From Affinibrenneria salicis (lineage in GTDB: Bacteria; Pseudomonadota; Gammaproteobacteria; Enterobacterales; Enterobacteriaceae), in contig NZ_VYKJ01000008.1 in the NCBI RefSeq assembly GCF_008710095.1, forward strand, positions 181,346 through 245,345: 64,000 bases of DNA. Reading direction: 5' to 3'. Every line of letters begins with the position of its first letter. The first letter of the stretch is position 1. Both the position numbers and the translations under genes were made by a program. The notes below the pieces were generated by a model. It saw only the letters and a list, made by a program, of their open reading frames with translations, made no database searches and had not been told where the DNA came from. Below are positions 37,672-49,587 of this stretch, piece after piece.

Positions 37672-37933
37672 TATCCTGCATACTGCAAGTTGCAGGTGCG
37701 TTGGCTTTGTTACTCCCATCTATGGGGCTCGCTCTTGCCGGGCCGCGGCCAGCGGCGTTCAAATCCGCTCCCGACGGATTTGTCGTCCGAATCGCATACC
37801 CGCGTCAGCTCATCGGGATTGATGAGCGGCATCCTGCCTCTCACCGCCGGTCAGCCGTTGGCCGGGTAAATCCGTTGCCGACGATTCGTCGCTGTGTCGC
37901 CGCCTTGCCGCAACTCGAATTATTTTGGATATA
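37670..37933. repeat. Repeat element A (264 bases) with TATATCC/GGATATA ends
   Basis: Seven-base inverted ends TATATCC and GGATATA. The left arm reads TGCAAGTTGCAGGTGCGTTG, the right arm CAACTCGAATTATTTTGG, both ERIC-like. Between them lies a ~190-base module containing GCCAGCGGCGTTCAAATCCG, CTCCCGACGGATTTGTCG and CCGGTCAGCCGTTGG. The same module recurs in element B and in the inverted copy near 60.9 kb. Confidence 0.7.
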
Positions 37934-38266
37934 GACTTCAGGCTGCTGGTGCGTTGGCTGCGCTCAATTATTCGCCCCGGCCCAGGGGCTCGCCCTTGCC
38001 GGGCCGCCGCCAGCGGCGTTCAAATCCGCTCCCGACGAATTCGTCGCCCGAATTGCGTACCCGCGTCAGCTCCTTGGGATTGATGAGCGACATTCTGCCT
38101 TTCTCCGCCGGTCAGCCGTTGGTCGGGCAAATTCGTTGCCGACGAATTCGTCCTTCGCTTGCCGTCTTACGGATCGCATTCATACGCTGCGCCCATCTGG
38201 GGCCAACGCGTGGCGTTGTTACAAAGGATAACGTTTTGTCCTGTAACTCGAATTATTTTGGGTATA
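37930..38266. repeat. Repeat element B (about 337 bases), tandem copy of A
   Basis: Shares its left boundary with the end of A and ends CTCGAATTATTTTGGGTATA. It contains the same internal module as A (GCCAGCGGCGTTCAAATCCG; CCCGACGAATTCGTCGCCCG; GCCGGTCAGCCGTTGG) plus an extra ~100 bases including CGCATTCATACGCTGCGCCC and GGATAACGTTTTGTCC. Those extra bases also occur in the inverted copy at 60.8 kb, so B is closer to the full-length form. Confidence 0.7.
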
Positions 38267-38400
38267 GACGTAATGGCGGCGCGCTATGGGTAACATCACG
38301 GCGTAACATGTTTCCCTTTAATCGCCGCCAGCGGCGTTTAAATCCGCTCCCGGCAGGTTTGTTCGTCGCCCGAACCGAAGGCATCGGGATTGACCGAAGT
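38267..38400. repeat. Partial repeat element C
   Basis: Contains CGCCGCCAGCGGCGTTTAAA, TCCGCTCCCGGCAGG and TCGTCGCCCGAACC at 38323-38375, the central part of the module in A and B, without a recognisable right end. It is the last unit of the cluster before the end of glpK. Confidence 0.55.
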
Positions 38401-38515
38401 TCGCGCTAACGCCACGCAAAGCAGTTCCTGTATATTTCCTTGCGCCTGCAGCCAGTGTCTCTGGCGGCGTCTGGCGCGGCGTAAGCCTGACTGCGCGATA
38501 CCGTCAGGCGACGGA

Positions 38516-40027
38516 TTACTCATCGTGATCTTCCCAGCTGCGCACGCGGGCGACGGCCTTTTGCCAGCCTCGATAGCGGTAGTCTCGTTCAACGGTTTCG
38601 ATCCCGGGCCGGAATTCGCGCTCGATGGACGTTTTGTTCTTTACTTCATCCAGATCGCTCCAGAAGCCGGTCGCCAGACCCGCCAGGAAGGCGGCGCCCA
38701 GCGCCGTGACTTCACGCATGGCGGGGCGCTCCACCCGGGCGCCGAGAATATCCGATTGAAACTGCATCAGAAAATTGTTGGCGACCGCGCCGCCGTCCAC
38801 GCGCAGCGCCCGCAGACGGGTATTGGCGTCGGCCTGCATGGCGTCGAGCACATCGCGGGTTTGCCAGGCGATGGATTCCAGCGTGGCGCGAATGATGTGG
38901 TTGGCGTTTACGCCGCGGGTCAGGCCGAGAATGGCGCCGCGCGCGTAGGGATCCCAGTAGGGCGCGCCCAGCCCGGTAAAGGCCGGCACGACATAAACGC
39001 CGTTGGTGTCCGCGACTTTGCCGGCGAAATACTCGGAGTCCGCGGCGTCATTAATCAGCTTCAGTTCGTCACGCAGCCACTGAATCGAGGCGCCGCCGAT
39101 AAATACAGCGCCTTCCAGCGCGTAGTTCACTTCCCCGCGCGGGCCGCAGGCGATGGTGGTCAGCAGGCCGTGTTTCGACCGCACGGCTTCCCGGCCGGTG
39201 CTCATCAGCAGGAAGCAGCCGGTCCCATAGGTGTTCTTAGCCATGCCGGGGTGTACGCACAAATGGCCATACAGCGCGGCCTGCTGATCGCCGGCAATGC
39301 CGGCAACGGGGATGCGCGTCCCGCCTTTACCGCCGATATTGGTTTGGCCGTAGATTTCGGACGAGGGGCGCGCTTCCGGCAGCATGGCGCGCGGGATATC
39401 CAGTACCTGTAACATTTTCTCGTCCCATTCCAGGGTATGGATATTAAACAGCATAGTGCGGGAGGCGTTGGTGTAATCCGTAACGTGCACGCGCCCCTGG
39501 GTCATTTTCCAGATCAGCCAGCTGTCGATGGTGCCGAACAGCAGTTCGCCGCGTTGCGCCCGTTCACGCGCGCCCTGCACGTGATCCAGGATCCATTTAA
39601 CCTTGGTGGCGGAGAAGTAGGGGTCGATAACCAGGCCGGTGGTACGGCGCACATACTCCTCCAGCCCGTCTTTTTTCAGTTGTTGGCAGATTTCGGCGGT
39701 GCGGCGGCACTGCCAGACGATGGCGTTATAGATCGGTCTGCCGCTCTTTTTTTCCCAGACGATGGTCGTTTCCCGCTGATTGCTAATGCCGATGCCCGCG
39801 ATTTCATCGGATCGGATATCCGCCCTGGCCAACGCTTCGACCAGCGTGGCGCTCTGCGAGGCCCAGATTTCCATCGGGTCGTGCTCCACCCAGCCGGCCT
39901 TCGGGTAGATCTGGGTAAACTCGCGCTGCGACACGCTGATGATATTGGCGTCATGATCCAATATCACGGCGCGGGAGCTGGTTGTGCCCTGATCGAGAGC
40001 GACTATGTATTTTTTTTCCGGGTTCAT
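38516..40027 (-). CDS. glpK: GlpK, glycerol kinase
   Basis: Phosphorylates glycerol to sn-glycerol-3-phosphate, trapping it in the cell. The ATG at 40027 (503 aa, [14 protein letters not shown]) has AGGA 7 bases upstream; an adjacent ATG at 40030 is possible. FGGY-family motifs are intact: [22 protein letters not shown] ADP loop ([13 protein letters not shown]), [12 protein letters not shown] and [11 protein letters not shown]. No glpF lies upstream, contrary to the E. coli order, so glycerol would enter by another route or through a glpF elsewhere. Confidence 0.98.
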   Translation of the reverse strand: MNPEKKYIVALDQGTTSSRAVILDHDANIISVSQREFTQIYPKAGWVEHDPMEIWASQSATLVEALARADIRSDEIAGIGISNQRETTIVWEKKSGRPIYNAIVWQCRRTAEICQQLKKDGLEEYVRRTTGLVIDPYFSATKVKWILDHVQGARERAQRGELLFGTIDSWLIWKMTQGRVHVTDYTNASRTMLFNIHTLEWDEKMLQVLDIPRAMLPEARPSSEIYGQTNIGGKGGTRIPVAGIAGDQQAALYGHLCVHPGMAKNTYGTGCFLLMSTGREAVRSKHGLLTTIACGPRGEVNYALEGAVFIGGASIQWLRDELKLINDAADSEYFAGKVADTNGVYVVPAFTGLGAPYWDPYARGAILGLTRGVNANHIIRATLESIAWQTRDVLDAMQADANTRLRALRVDGGAVANNFLMQFQSDILGARVERPAMREVTALGAAFLAGLATGFWSDLDEVKNKTSIEREFRPGIETVERDYRYRGWQKAVARVRSWEDHDE

Positions 40028-40503
40028 CATGTCGTCCTGTCGGATGTTTGCGATCAGCTTACGACACCTGCCGTGGATCACCAGAGGCGCGGGTGTCGTC
40101 ATCCGGTTTAGATGTATCTGTGATGTGAATTTATCGTTAATGCGCGCAAACGAGAAATATCGCAATGAAAATGTGTGTTGCTTGTCATGAAAGCGAGCGA
40201 ATACGCGTTATTACGCGCCGGTCGGCGGGAAAAAGGCTTTATGCACAACGATGGACGGCGGCAGACCCGATGCGCGGTATTTTTCGGGTTGTACTGATAG
40301 CGCCTGGGGGGAAATGATGACAGATTCATCGTTGTACGGGATGTCTGCTAGACAGCAATGGACTGGCTACATACAATCCTGTAATCAGGTATGCCATAAG
40401 GCGTATGGAAAGGCCGCCGGTTTGAGGTGTGCTTACACTGCGACGGTAGCACTTGTTATCAGCGTTAACCGATTGATGCCTTGCGAATATAGGGGTTTGA
40501 AGA
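40028..40503. other. Divergent promoter region between glpK and zapB
   Basis: About 475 bases with no gene. In E. coli this interval holds glpF next to zapB. I looked for GlpR operators (ATGTTCG-type inverted repeats) and found none convincing. A half CRP motif (TGTGATGTGA near 40118) may serve glpK. Confidence 0.4.
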
Positions 40504-40743
40504 ATGTCATTTGAAGTGTTTGAAAAGCTGGAAGCGAAAGTACAGCAGGCGATTGATACTATCACGCTGTTGCAAATGGAAATTGAAGAGCTAAAAGAGA
40601 AGAACAATACGCTGTCGCAGGAAGTTCAGGATGCGGCAGGCCGTCGTGAAACCCTGGTGCGCGAAAACGAACAGCTGAAAGAAGAGCAGGGGGCCTGGCA
40701 GGAGCGCCTGCGCGCGCTACTGGGTAAGATGGAAGAAGTTTAA
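40504..40743 (+). CDS. zapB: ZapB, coiled-coil cell-division factor
   Basis: A 79-aa cytoplasmic protein that is almost entirely coiled coil and stabilises the FtsZ ring through ZapA. Heptad-like spacing of Leu/Ile/Val runs throughout (for example [20 protein letters not shown]). The sequence and the position next to rraA and menA match E. coli zapB. Confidence 0.96.
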   Translation: MSFEVFEKLEAKVQQAIDTITLLQMEIEELKEKNNTLSQEVQDAAGRRETLVRENEQLKEEQGAWQERLRALLGKMEEV

Positions 40744-40751
40744 TTTTACGC

Positions 40752-40776
40752 CGGGCAGGTTATGCCGACCTGCCCG
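40752..40776. terminator. Hairpin between zapB and rraA
   Basis: A 9-bp stem (CGGGCAGGT / ACCTGCCCG) with a 7-base loop right after zapB, followed by only two scattered T residues. It is probably the zapB transcript end. rraA converges from the other side about 145 bases on. Confidence 0.5.
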
Positions 40777-40921
40777 TCTATGCTTGTCGCGTCACGCCGG
40801 CCGTGGCGTATCGCTCATCGCGCCGATAAACATCCTGTCCGCCGTTCCCCCACGCCTGAAGAACAGCCGTCCGTCGTTGCCGCGACGCGCATGCCGCGCG
40901 CCTTACCGCACCTGCGCGAGG

Positions 40922-41476
<555 letters not shown>

Positions 41477-41523
41477 TCATCACTTGTTACCTTGACGCGC
41501 ATCAGTAAACCGGGCGCCGGCGC

Positions 41524-42441
41524 TTAGCTCAGCACGACGCCGACCGCGAACAGGATATTGGTCAGCAGCGCGCCCTTCACCGTTTTTTCCAGCATCGGCC
41601 GCATGCTGATGGCGCTGGTTTCGCGCAGAACGTAGCGCGCCTGTTGCAGCAGCAGCGGGATCGCCAGCAGAAACAGCCAGCCGGCCCAGTGGTGCAGATA
41701 AAACAGGGCGAACAGCCCGAGGCACAGCGGCGCGCCGAGCAGCAGAGCGCTGTGATAGCAGCGCGCTTTTCTGGCGCCGAGGCGCACGGCCAGCGTGTTC
41801 TTGCCGCTGAGGCGGTCGTTGTCAATATCGCGCAGGTTATTGATATTCAACACCGCGGTGGCCAGCAGGCCGCAGGCGGTGGCCGGCAGCATCACCACGC
41901 TGTCGAAGTGACCGGTTTGCAGATAGTAGGTGCCGGCCACGCTGAGCCAGCCGAAGAATATCAGTACGGAAATATCGCCCAGCCCAATGTAGCCGTAAGG
42001 CTTATTGCCGACGGTGTAGGTGATGGCGGCCACAATGGCTAACAGCCCGAGCACCAGAAAGCCGATAATATCGGCCGGCTTCTCGCAGGCGACGACCACC
42101 AGCGAAACGCCGGAGATAACGGTTAGCGCGACCGTGACCATCAGCGCGCGTTTTAACTGCGCCAGGGTAATGGCGCCGGTCTGAATACCGCGCAGCGGCC
42201 CAATGCGTTCTTTCGTATCGCTGCCTTTCACCGCATCGCCGTAATCGTTCGCCAGATTAGACAGGATCTGCAGTAAACCCGCAGTCAGCAGCGCCAGCGC
42301 GGCGACCGATAGTTTAAAGCTGCCGTGCCAGTTTGCGATGGCCGAACCGGTGACGATGGAAGCAAAAGCCAGCGGCAGTGTGCGTGGCCGCAGACTATCA
42401 AGCCAGGCTTTGGTTGTTCTGCTTTGGGTCGATTGGGTCAT
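41524..42441 (-). CDS. menA: MenA, 1,4-dihydroxy-2-naphthoate octaprenyltransferase
   Basis: An inner-membrane prenyltransferase attaching the octaprenyl tail during menaquinone synthesis. It is 305 aa with about nine spans. The two Asp-rich motifs for Mg-diphosphate binding are visible: NLANDYGDAVKGSD and NNLRDIDNDRLSGK. It is flanked by rraA and hslU as in E. coli. Confidence 0.97.
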   Translation of the reverse strand: MTQSTQSRTTKAWLDSLRPRTLPLAFASIVTGSAIANWHGSFKLSVAALALLTAGLLQILSNLANDYGDAVKGSDTKERIGPLRGIQTGAITLAQLKRALMVTVALTVISGVSLVVVACEKPADIIGFLVLGLLAIVAAITYTVGNKPYGYIGLGDISVLIFFGWLSVAGTYYLQTGHFDSVVMLPATACGLLATAVLNINNLRDIDNDRLSGKNTLAVRLGARKARCYHSALLLGAPLCLGLFALFYLHHWAGWLFLLAIPLLLQQARYVLRETSAISMRPMLEKTVKGALLTNILFAVGVVLS

Positions 42442-42492
42442 GGTATGCTTCAGTGTAATGAAAAAGGAAACGGCTCAATAATAGCGGCACCT

Positions 42493-42526
42493 TAAACAAA
42501 AACGGGAGGCATATTTGGCCTCCCGC
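42493..42526 (-). terminator. Terminator of the hslVU operon
   Basis: On the minus strand a CGGGAGGC / GCCTCCCG 8-bp stem with a 7-base loop is followed by a T-rich run (TTTTTGTTT). It lies about 160 bases past the hslU stop, beyond the miniature repeat. Confidence 0.75.
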
Positions 42527-42606
42527 TGTTTTATCCCGTTGTTTTCACGCTGCGGCGTGCGGGTTTGCCGCCATCCGCCGCCTGAAATCCGTCGGGCCTC
42601 TCCATT

Positions 42607-42666
42607 TATACCCGCCATGCCGCAGGATACGCTGGCTTTCCTGCAGCTCGAATTATTTAGGGTATA
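42607..42666. repeat. Miniature repeat element (60 bases) with TATACCC/GGGTATA ends
   Basis: Starts TATACCCGCCATGCCGCAGG and ends CTGCAGCTCGAATTATTTAG followed by GGTATA, giving perfect 7-base inverted ends. The arms match those of elements A, B and D near 37.6-38.3 kb but with only a short centre. It lies between hslU and its terminator, so it is transcribed as part of the hslU 3' UTR. Confidence 0.65.
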
Positions 42667-42684
42667 TGCGTTCCGCACCGCGGA

Positions 42685-44016
42685 TTATAAGATGAATCGG
42701 CTCAGATCTTCATCCGCTACTAATTCATCCAGGTGACTACGTACGTATTCTGCGTCAATCGTCACCGTTTGTCCGTTCATTTCGCTGGCATCGTAAGAGA
42801 TGTCCTCGATCAACCGTTCCAGCACCGTATGCAGTCGACGCGCGCCGATGTTTTCCGTGCGTTCGTTAACCTGCCAGGCCGCTTCCGCAATGCGGCGAAT
42901 ACCGTCCGCGGTGAACTCGACGTTAACGCCTTCGGTCGCCAGCAGCGCTTTGTACTGCTCGGTCAGCGAGGCGCTCGGTTCGGTCAGAATACGCTCAAAA
43001 TCTTCCGTCGTCAGCGCCTGCAGCTCAACGCGGATCGGCAAACGGCCCTGCAGCTCAGGGATCAGATCGGACGGGCTGGCCACCTGGAAGGCGCCGGAAG
43101 CGATAAACAGAATATGATCCGTTTTTACCATGCCGTGTTTAGTGGAAACGGTGCAGCCTTCCACCAGCGGCAGCAGGTCGCGCTGCACCCCTTCGCGCGA
43201 AACGTCCGGGCCGGAGGTTTCGCCGCGTTTACAGATTTTATCGATCTCATCGATAAACACGATGCCGTGCTGTTCCACCGACTCAATCGCCTGCTGTTTC
43301 AGCTCTTCGGGATTAACCAGCCTGGCCGCTTCTTCTTCCACCAGCAGCTTAAACGCCTCTTTGATTTTTACCTTGCGCGCTTTCTGTTTTTGACCTGCCA
43401 GATTCTGGAACATCGACTGCAGCTGGTTGGTCATCTCTTCCATACCCGGAGGCGCCATGATTTCGACGCCAACCGGCGCCGCGGCCAGATCGATCTCGAT
43501 TTCTTTATCGTCCAGCTGGCCTTCCCGCAGTTTTTTGCGGAACGCCTGGCGGGCGGTGGACGGCTCCTGGGCCGTTTCCGGCTGACCCCAGTTGTTCTTA
43601 ACCGGCGGGATCAGTACATCGAGAATACGGTCTTCCGCCAGCTCTTCCGCGCGGTTCCGGTTCTTCTCAATCGACTCATAGCGCACCATCTTGACGGCGG
43701 CATCGGTCAGGTCGCGGATAATAGAATCCACTTCCTTACCCACATAGCCCACTTCGGTAAATTTGGTGGCTTCCACTTTGATAAACGGCGCGTTGGCCAG
43801 TTTGGCCAGACGACGGGCGATTTCGGTCTTACCGACGCCGGTCGGGCCAATCATCAGAATGTTCTTCGGCGTGACTTCGTGACGCAGCGTTTCATCAAGC
43901 TGCATACGGCGCCAGCGGTTGCGCAGCGCGATCGCTACCGCTCGTTTGGCTTTATCCTGGCCGATGATATAGCTGTCAAGTTCGCTAACTATTTCGCGCG
44001 GGGTCATTTCAGACAT
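42685..44016 (-). CDS. hslU: HslU, ATPase of the HslVU protease
   Basis: A hexameric AAA+ unfoldase (ClpY) feeding substrates such as SulA and RpoH to HslV. It is 443 aa, identical in length to E. coli. Walker [15 protein letters not shown], Walker [13 protein letters not shown], the pore motif GYVGKEVDS and the C-terminal DLSRFIL tail that inserts into HslV are all present. It starts 10 bases after hslV. Confidence 0.98.
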   Translation of the reverse strand: MSEMTPREIVSELDSYIIGQDKAKRAVAIALRNRWRRMQLDETLRHEVTPKNILMIGPTGVGKTEIARRLAKLANAPFIKVEATKFTEVGYVGKEVDSIIRDLTDAAVKMVRYESIEKNRNRAEELAEDRILDVLIPPVKNNWGQPETAQEPSTARQAFRKKLREGQLDDKEIEIDLAAAPVGVEIMAPPGMEEMTNQLQSMFQNLAGQKQKARKVKIKEAFKLLVEEEAARLVNPEELKQQAIESVEQHGIVFIDEIDKICKRGETSGPDVSREGVQRDLLPLVEGCTVSTKHGMVKTDHILFIASGAFQVASPSDLIPELQGRLPIRVELQALTTEDFERILTEPSASLTEQYKALLATEGVNVEFTADGIRRIAEAAWQVNERTENIGARRLHTVLERLIEDISYDASEMNGQTVTIDAEYVRSHLDELVADEDLSRFIL

Positions 44017-44026
44017 ATAGTGATCC

Positions 44027-44557
44027 TTACGCCCTGGAGGCTAATTCTTCAATCGTGTGGAACTGATTGGTGTAAATACAGATATCACCGGCGATCCCCA
44101 GCGACTTCTCGACGATTTCCCGGGCGCTCAGTTCGGTGTTTTCCAGTAAGGCGCGGGCCGCGGCCTGCGCATAAGGGCCGCCGGAGCCAATCGCAATCAG
44201 ATCGTTTTCCGGCTGAACGACATCGCCGTTACCGGTAATGATCAACGATGCGTTTTCATCCGCCACGGCCAGCAGGGCTTCCAGGCGACGCAGCATGCGA
44301 TCGGTACGCCAGTCTTTCGCCAGTTCAACCGCGGCTTTGACCAGATGACCCTGATGCATTTCCAGCTTGCGTTCAAAAAGTTCGAACAGCGTGAAGGCGT
44401 CCGCCGTTCCCCCGGCGAAGCCGGCAATAACCTGATCGTTGTACAGGCGACGCACCTTACGTACGTTGCCTTTCATTACGGTATTTCCCAGCGTAGCCTG
44501 ACCATCACCGCCAATGACCACATGGCCGTTGCGGCGTACACTTACGATTGTTGTCAC
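44027..44557 (-). CDS. hslV: HslV, peptidase of the HslVU protease
   Basis: A proteasome-like threonine protease (ClpQ), 176 aa from a GTG start at 44557, supported by GGGGA 7 bases upstream and by the mature N-terminus [12 protein letters not shown], where the first Thr is the nucleophile. An ATG 30 codons upstream would hide that Thr and crosses the leader hairpin, so I reject it. [10 protein letters not shown] and [13 protein letters not shown] are typical. Confidence 0.97.
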   Translation of the reverse strand: MTTIVSVRRNGHVVIGGDGQATLGNTVMKGNVRKVRRLYNDQVIAGFAGGTADAFTLFELFERKLEMHQGHLVKAAVELAKDWRTDRMLRRLEALLAVADENASLIITGNGDVVQPENDLIAIGSGGPYAQAAARALLENTELSAREIVEKSLGIAGDICIYTNQFHTIEELASRA

Positions 44558-44576
44558 GAGTAGGTCCCCGTTGCCG

Positions 44577-44606
44577 AAAAAAAGGCCCCCGCATTTTGTG
44601 CGGGGC
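44577..44606 (-). promoter_or_regulatory. Stem-loop in the hslVU leader (also a possible ftsN terminator)
   Basis: On the minus strand GCCCCGC-ACAAAAT-GCGGGGGC followed by CTTTTTTT, 20 bases before the hslV start. E. coli hslVU mRNA is known to have a GC stem-loop in its 5' UTR that stabilises the message, and the sequence and place match that element. The following T-run means it could also end some transcripts coming from ftsN. Confidence 0.65.
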
Positions 44607-44620
44607 ATGTTGATTTTATA

Positions 44621-44647
44621 AATGGGGCGGGCCGTCGGGTTTTTCAA
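44621..44647 (-). promoter_or_regulatory. Heat-shock (sigma-32) promoter of hslVU
   Basis: On the minus strand TTGAAA (44647-44642), a 14-base spacer, then CCCCATT (44627-44621), an excellent sigma-32 match. The -35 element overlaps the ftsN stop codon (the TGA of GGT TGA AAA). It accords with heat induction of hslVU in E. coli. Confidence 0.75.
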
Positions 44648-45468
44648 CCCCCACTGGCGAGAGGGATACAGTTCGATGCGCCAATGCCTTTCAGACGCGA
44701 CAGCATTTTGTCCGCCGCCGCCCGGTTAGCGTACGGGCCGAGCATAATCCGGTTCCAGCCGCCGTTTGACGTAATGCGGCTTTCCACCCCGGCGAACGCC
44801 AACTGAGCGCGCACCGACTCCGCGGGTTCCATCGTTTTAAACGATCCGCACTGTACCAGCCAGCGCTGCGCTTTCTCTTTTTCCGGCTGTTTAGCCGGCT
44901 CGGTTTTGGCCGTCTGGACGGGTTTTTGCGCCGCTACCGGCGGTGTGCGCGGCGGCGCGGCCGGTACGTTTTGCACCGGCGTTTGCGCCGTGTTGACCGG
45001 CGGCTTGATCGTCACCTGGGAACGCGGCACCTGGCTTTGATCGTTGTAAGGCACTTCTGCCAGCTGCGTCGGCTGGCGCTGCATATCGGACTGCATTTGC
45101 GCCAGCAACTGACGTTGTTCCTCGGTGAGCTGGGCCTGCGACTGCGGCTCTCCGCCGGAGGAGGGCTCGGTCGGCACGGTAATGCCGGGCTGGCGATTTT
45201 CCAGCTCTTTAATATAGCGCCAGCGCTCTTCCGGCTTCGGTGGCAATCCGTTGCCGGTATGGGCGCCCTGACGCGGCAACACCGGCGTTTCTTCCGGCTT
45301 GTTGTGCGCAATAAACCATAACCCGCCGACAAACGTCACCAGCACGGCGACGGCCAGCGCCACCATCGTTTTAGAGGTGCCCGATGCGCTTTTCTTTCTT
45401 CGGCTGGTGGTTTTTTTGCGGCGTGCGCCTGAAGAACGCCCCCGGCTGACATAGTCTCTTTGTGCCAC
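44644..45468 (-). CDS. ftsN: FtsN, essential cell-division protein
   Basis: A bitopic inner-membrane protein that triggers septal peptidoglycan synthesis. It is 274 aa, shorter than the ~319 aa of E. coli, with the difference in the low-complexity periplasmic linker. It has a basic cytoplasmic tail ([11 protein letters not shown]), one span ([20 protein letters not shown]), then a Gln/Pro-rich linker and a C-terminal SPOR domain starting near [10 protein letters not shown] and ending [11 protein letters not shown]. Neighbours cytR and hslV are as usual. Confidence 0.95.
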   Translation of the reverse strand: MAQRDYVSRGRSSGARRKKTTSRRKKSASGTSKTMVALAVAVLVTFVGGLWFIAHNKPEETPVLPRQGAHTGNGLPPKPEERWRYIKELENRQPGITVPTEPSSGGEPQSQAQLTEEQRQLLAQMQSDMQRQPTQLAEVPYNDQSQVPRSQVTIKPPVNTAQTPVQNVPAAPPRTPPVAAQKPVQTAKTEPAKQPEKEKAQRWLVQCGSFKTMEPAESVRAQLAFAGVESRITSNGGWNRIMLGPYANRAAADKMLSRLKGIGASNCIPLASGG

Positions 45469-45560
45469 TGTCGTTTCGCTATGTATGAAAATAAGATAAT
45501 TGAGATGGCATGTTACTGAACCCTAAAATATTTGACCAGCACCTGAATTCCTAAAGCCGG

Positions 45561-46598
45561 TCAAACGCTCCTTTTAGGAATCGCCGTGCTGCCGCGTACT
45601 TTCAGTTCGCTGGCCAATAGCCGCGAACCGGTGCCAGAAACGGAGTCGCCCTGTAATTGATCCAGTAACAATAGCATAGCTTCCCTGCCGATTTGATAAC
45701 GGGGATGTACCACCGTGGTTAACGGCGGATAGCAGTATTGCGCCTGAATAATATCGTCGAACCCTATCAGCGACAGATCGCGCGGGATATCCAGCCCCAT
45801 TTTCTTTGCCTGCGACATCGCGCCCAGGGCGATAATATCGTTGTGGCAGAAAATGGCGGTCGGCGGGCGCGGATGAGACATCAGCGCGGCCAGCCCGCGC
45901 GCGCCGGTTTCGTAACTGAACTCGCCGTGATAAATATACTGGTTATCGATGGTCAGCGCGCTGCGGCGCAGCGCCTGAATATAGCCCTGCAGACGATACT
46001 GGCTCAGCGGCATGCTGTCCGGCCCGGCGATACAGGCGATGCGCTGATGGCCCAGCTTCTGCAAATAGTGCACCGCATCGAAGGCGGCAGTCAGGTTATC
46101 GATGTGCACGGTGGGCAGCTCCAGCTCCGGCGCGAACTCATTCGCCATCACCATCGGCGGCAGATTGTGCTGTTCTTCTTTGCTGGCATCAAACGGCAGG
46201 TCCGAACCGAGCAGCAGCATGCCGTCGATCTGTTTGGCCAGCAGCAGGTTGACAAAGGTTTTTTCCTGCTGATGTTGGTGGGCGCAGTCGCCGATCAGCA
46301 CCAGATAGCCGCGCTCGGCGGCGATTTCCTCAATGCCTCTGATCATCTCGGAAAAAAACGGATCGCAGATATCCGGCACGATCACCAGGATCGTGTGCGA
46401 CTCGTTGCGTTTGAGATGGCGCGACAAAACGTGCGGCGAGTAGCCCACCGACAGCGCGGCCTGCTCTACTTTTTGCCGCGTCTGGGCGGAGACTTTATCC
46501 GGGTTGGTCAACGCCCGGGATACGGTTGCAGTTGAAACGCCAGCCTGGTCGGCAACGTCTTTCATCGTCGCCGTGGCGTTTTTTTTCTTTTGTTCCAA
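45561..46598 (-). CDS. cytR: CytR, LacI-family nucleoside-regulon repressor
   Basis: A repressor of nucleoside uptake and catabolism genes that binds DNA cooperatively with CRP and is induced by cytidine. It is 345 aa. The LacI-type helix-turn-helix (MKDVADQAGVSTATVSRALT) is followed by a periplasmic-binding-protein-like domain (MLLLGSDLPFDAS, FCHNDIIALGAM, SLIGFDDIIQAQYCYPPLT). It lies between ftsN and priA, as in E. coli. Confidence 0.96.
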   Translation of the reverse strand: MEQKKKNATATMKDVADQAGVSTATVSRALTNPDKVSAQTRQKVEQAALSVGYSPHVLSRHLKRNESHTILVIVPDICDPFFSEMIRGIEEIAAERGYLVLIGDCAHQHQQEKTFVNLLLAKQIDGMLLLGSDLPFDASKEEQHNLPPMVMANEFAPELELPTVHIDNLTAAFDAVHYLQKLGHQRIACIAGPDSMPLSQYRLQGYIQALRRSALTIDNQYIYHGEFSYETGARGLAALMSHPRPPTAIFCHNDIIALGAMSQAKKMGLDIPRDLSLIGFDDIIQAQYCYPPLTTVVHPRYQIGREAMLLLLDQLQGDSVSGTGSRLLASELKVRGSTAIPKRSV

Positions 46599-46810
46599 CG
46601 CGTTTCTCCTTGCGCCAGTGTCAGGCTGCTAAATCATGATCAGGCATGGGTTGGTGGTTTCCGCAGAGGGCGACAGATTCCTGACGGTAAGAATACGGCC
46701 TTTTTCCGCTTAGTCTTAACAGATCGCGTGCTATTTTTGTTACTTAATTTGCAGAAAGGGTGTGATCAATATCATTCTTTAGAACCCGCTCGCAATCTGT
46801 GCCCGTCGGG

Positions 46811-49033
<2,223 letters not shown>

Positions 49034-49070
49034 CTAGTGTACATGGTGTTGACAACAATGTGTCGGCCGA

Positions 49071-49099
49071 TTGCATAGACGCGCGAATTTCTGTATGAT
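49071..49099 (+). promoter_or_regulatory. rpmE promoter
   Basis: TTGCAT (49071-49076), a 17-base spacer, then TATGAT (49094-49099), a strong sigma-70 promoter leaving a leader of about 98 bases before the rpmE start. A leader of this size could hold the L31 autoregulatory site known in E. coli, but I did not resolve its structure. Confidence 0.55.
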
Positions 49100-49203
49100 T
49101 CGCCGCCATTATGCATTTTGCGTAATGAACTACTCATTCAATATCGTGTGGTGTCTGGCGGAACAGGGCTGGATAGCGACACGGCCTTAAACAGAGGTTT
49201 CCC

Positions 49204-49419
49204 ATGAAACAAGGTATTCACCCGAATTATGTTGAAGTTACTGCAACTTGCTCTTGCGGTAATGTTATCAAAACCCATTCTACCGTGGGCCATGACCTGA
49301 ACCTGGACGTTTGCGGCGCTTGCCATCCGTTCTACACTGGTAAACAGCGTGTCGTTGATACCGGCGGTCGTGTTGAGCGCTTCAACAAGCGTTTCAGCCT
49401 GCCGAGCAGCAAAAAATAA
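49204..49419 (+). CDS. rpmE: Ribosomal protein L31 (zinc-binding form)
   Basis: A large-subunit ribosomal protein bridging to the small subunit, 71 aa. It carries the four zinc-binding cysteines (C16 and C18 in TCSCGN; C37 and C40 in VCGACHPF), so this is the C+ form that the zinc-independent YkgM-type paralog replaces under zinc starvation. The neighbours priA and metJ are typical. Confidence 0.98.
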   Translation: MKQGIHPNYVEVTATCSCGNVIKTHSTVGHDLNLDVCGACHPFYTGKQRVVDTGGRVERFNKRFSLPSSKK

Positions 49420-49440
49420 GTTTCGCTGCTGCGGTAAAGA

Positions 49441-49467
49441 AAAAGCACCTTTCGGGGTGCTTTTTTT
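49441..49467 (+). terminator. Rho-independent terminator of rpmE
   Basis: AAAAGCACC / GGTGCTTTT, a 9-bp stem with a 6-base loop and seven T residues, 22 bases past the rpmE stop. Confidence 0.85.
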
Positions 49468-49587
49468 GTCTGTGCGCCGCGGGGAAAACCGCCTCTGCGG
49501 TCGCCCGCGCGTCAGCTGATAACGGCAATCAATTATCCCCGCGCGAAAATTGCAGCCGGCTCCCCGCTTAATGCCGGGCAGTGTGCG

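Noticed and set aside
37894..38409. 171-codon open frame inside the repeat cluster
   Set aside because: Runs across several repeat units, is not shared in frame between units, and lacks a ribosome site; explained by low stop-codon density in GC-rich repeats.
40028..40503. GlpR operators upstream of glpK
   Set aside because: No convincing ATGTTCG/CGAACAT inverted repeats could be found by eye.
41524..42441. menA as a possible ubiA-type ubiquinone prenyltransferase
   Set aside because: Neighbours rraA and hslU, and the NDYGDAVKGSD and DIDNDRLSGK motifs, fit MenA.
42733..44238. 501-codon open frame on the plus strand opposite hslU/hslV
   Set aside because: Antisense shadow of two conserved genes, with low-complexity Arg/His/Phe-rich translation and no ribosome site.
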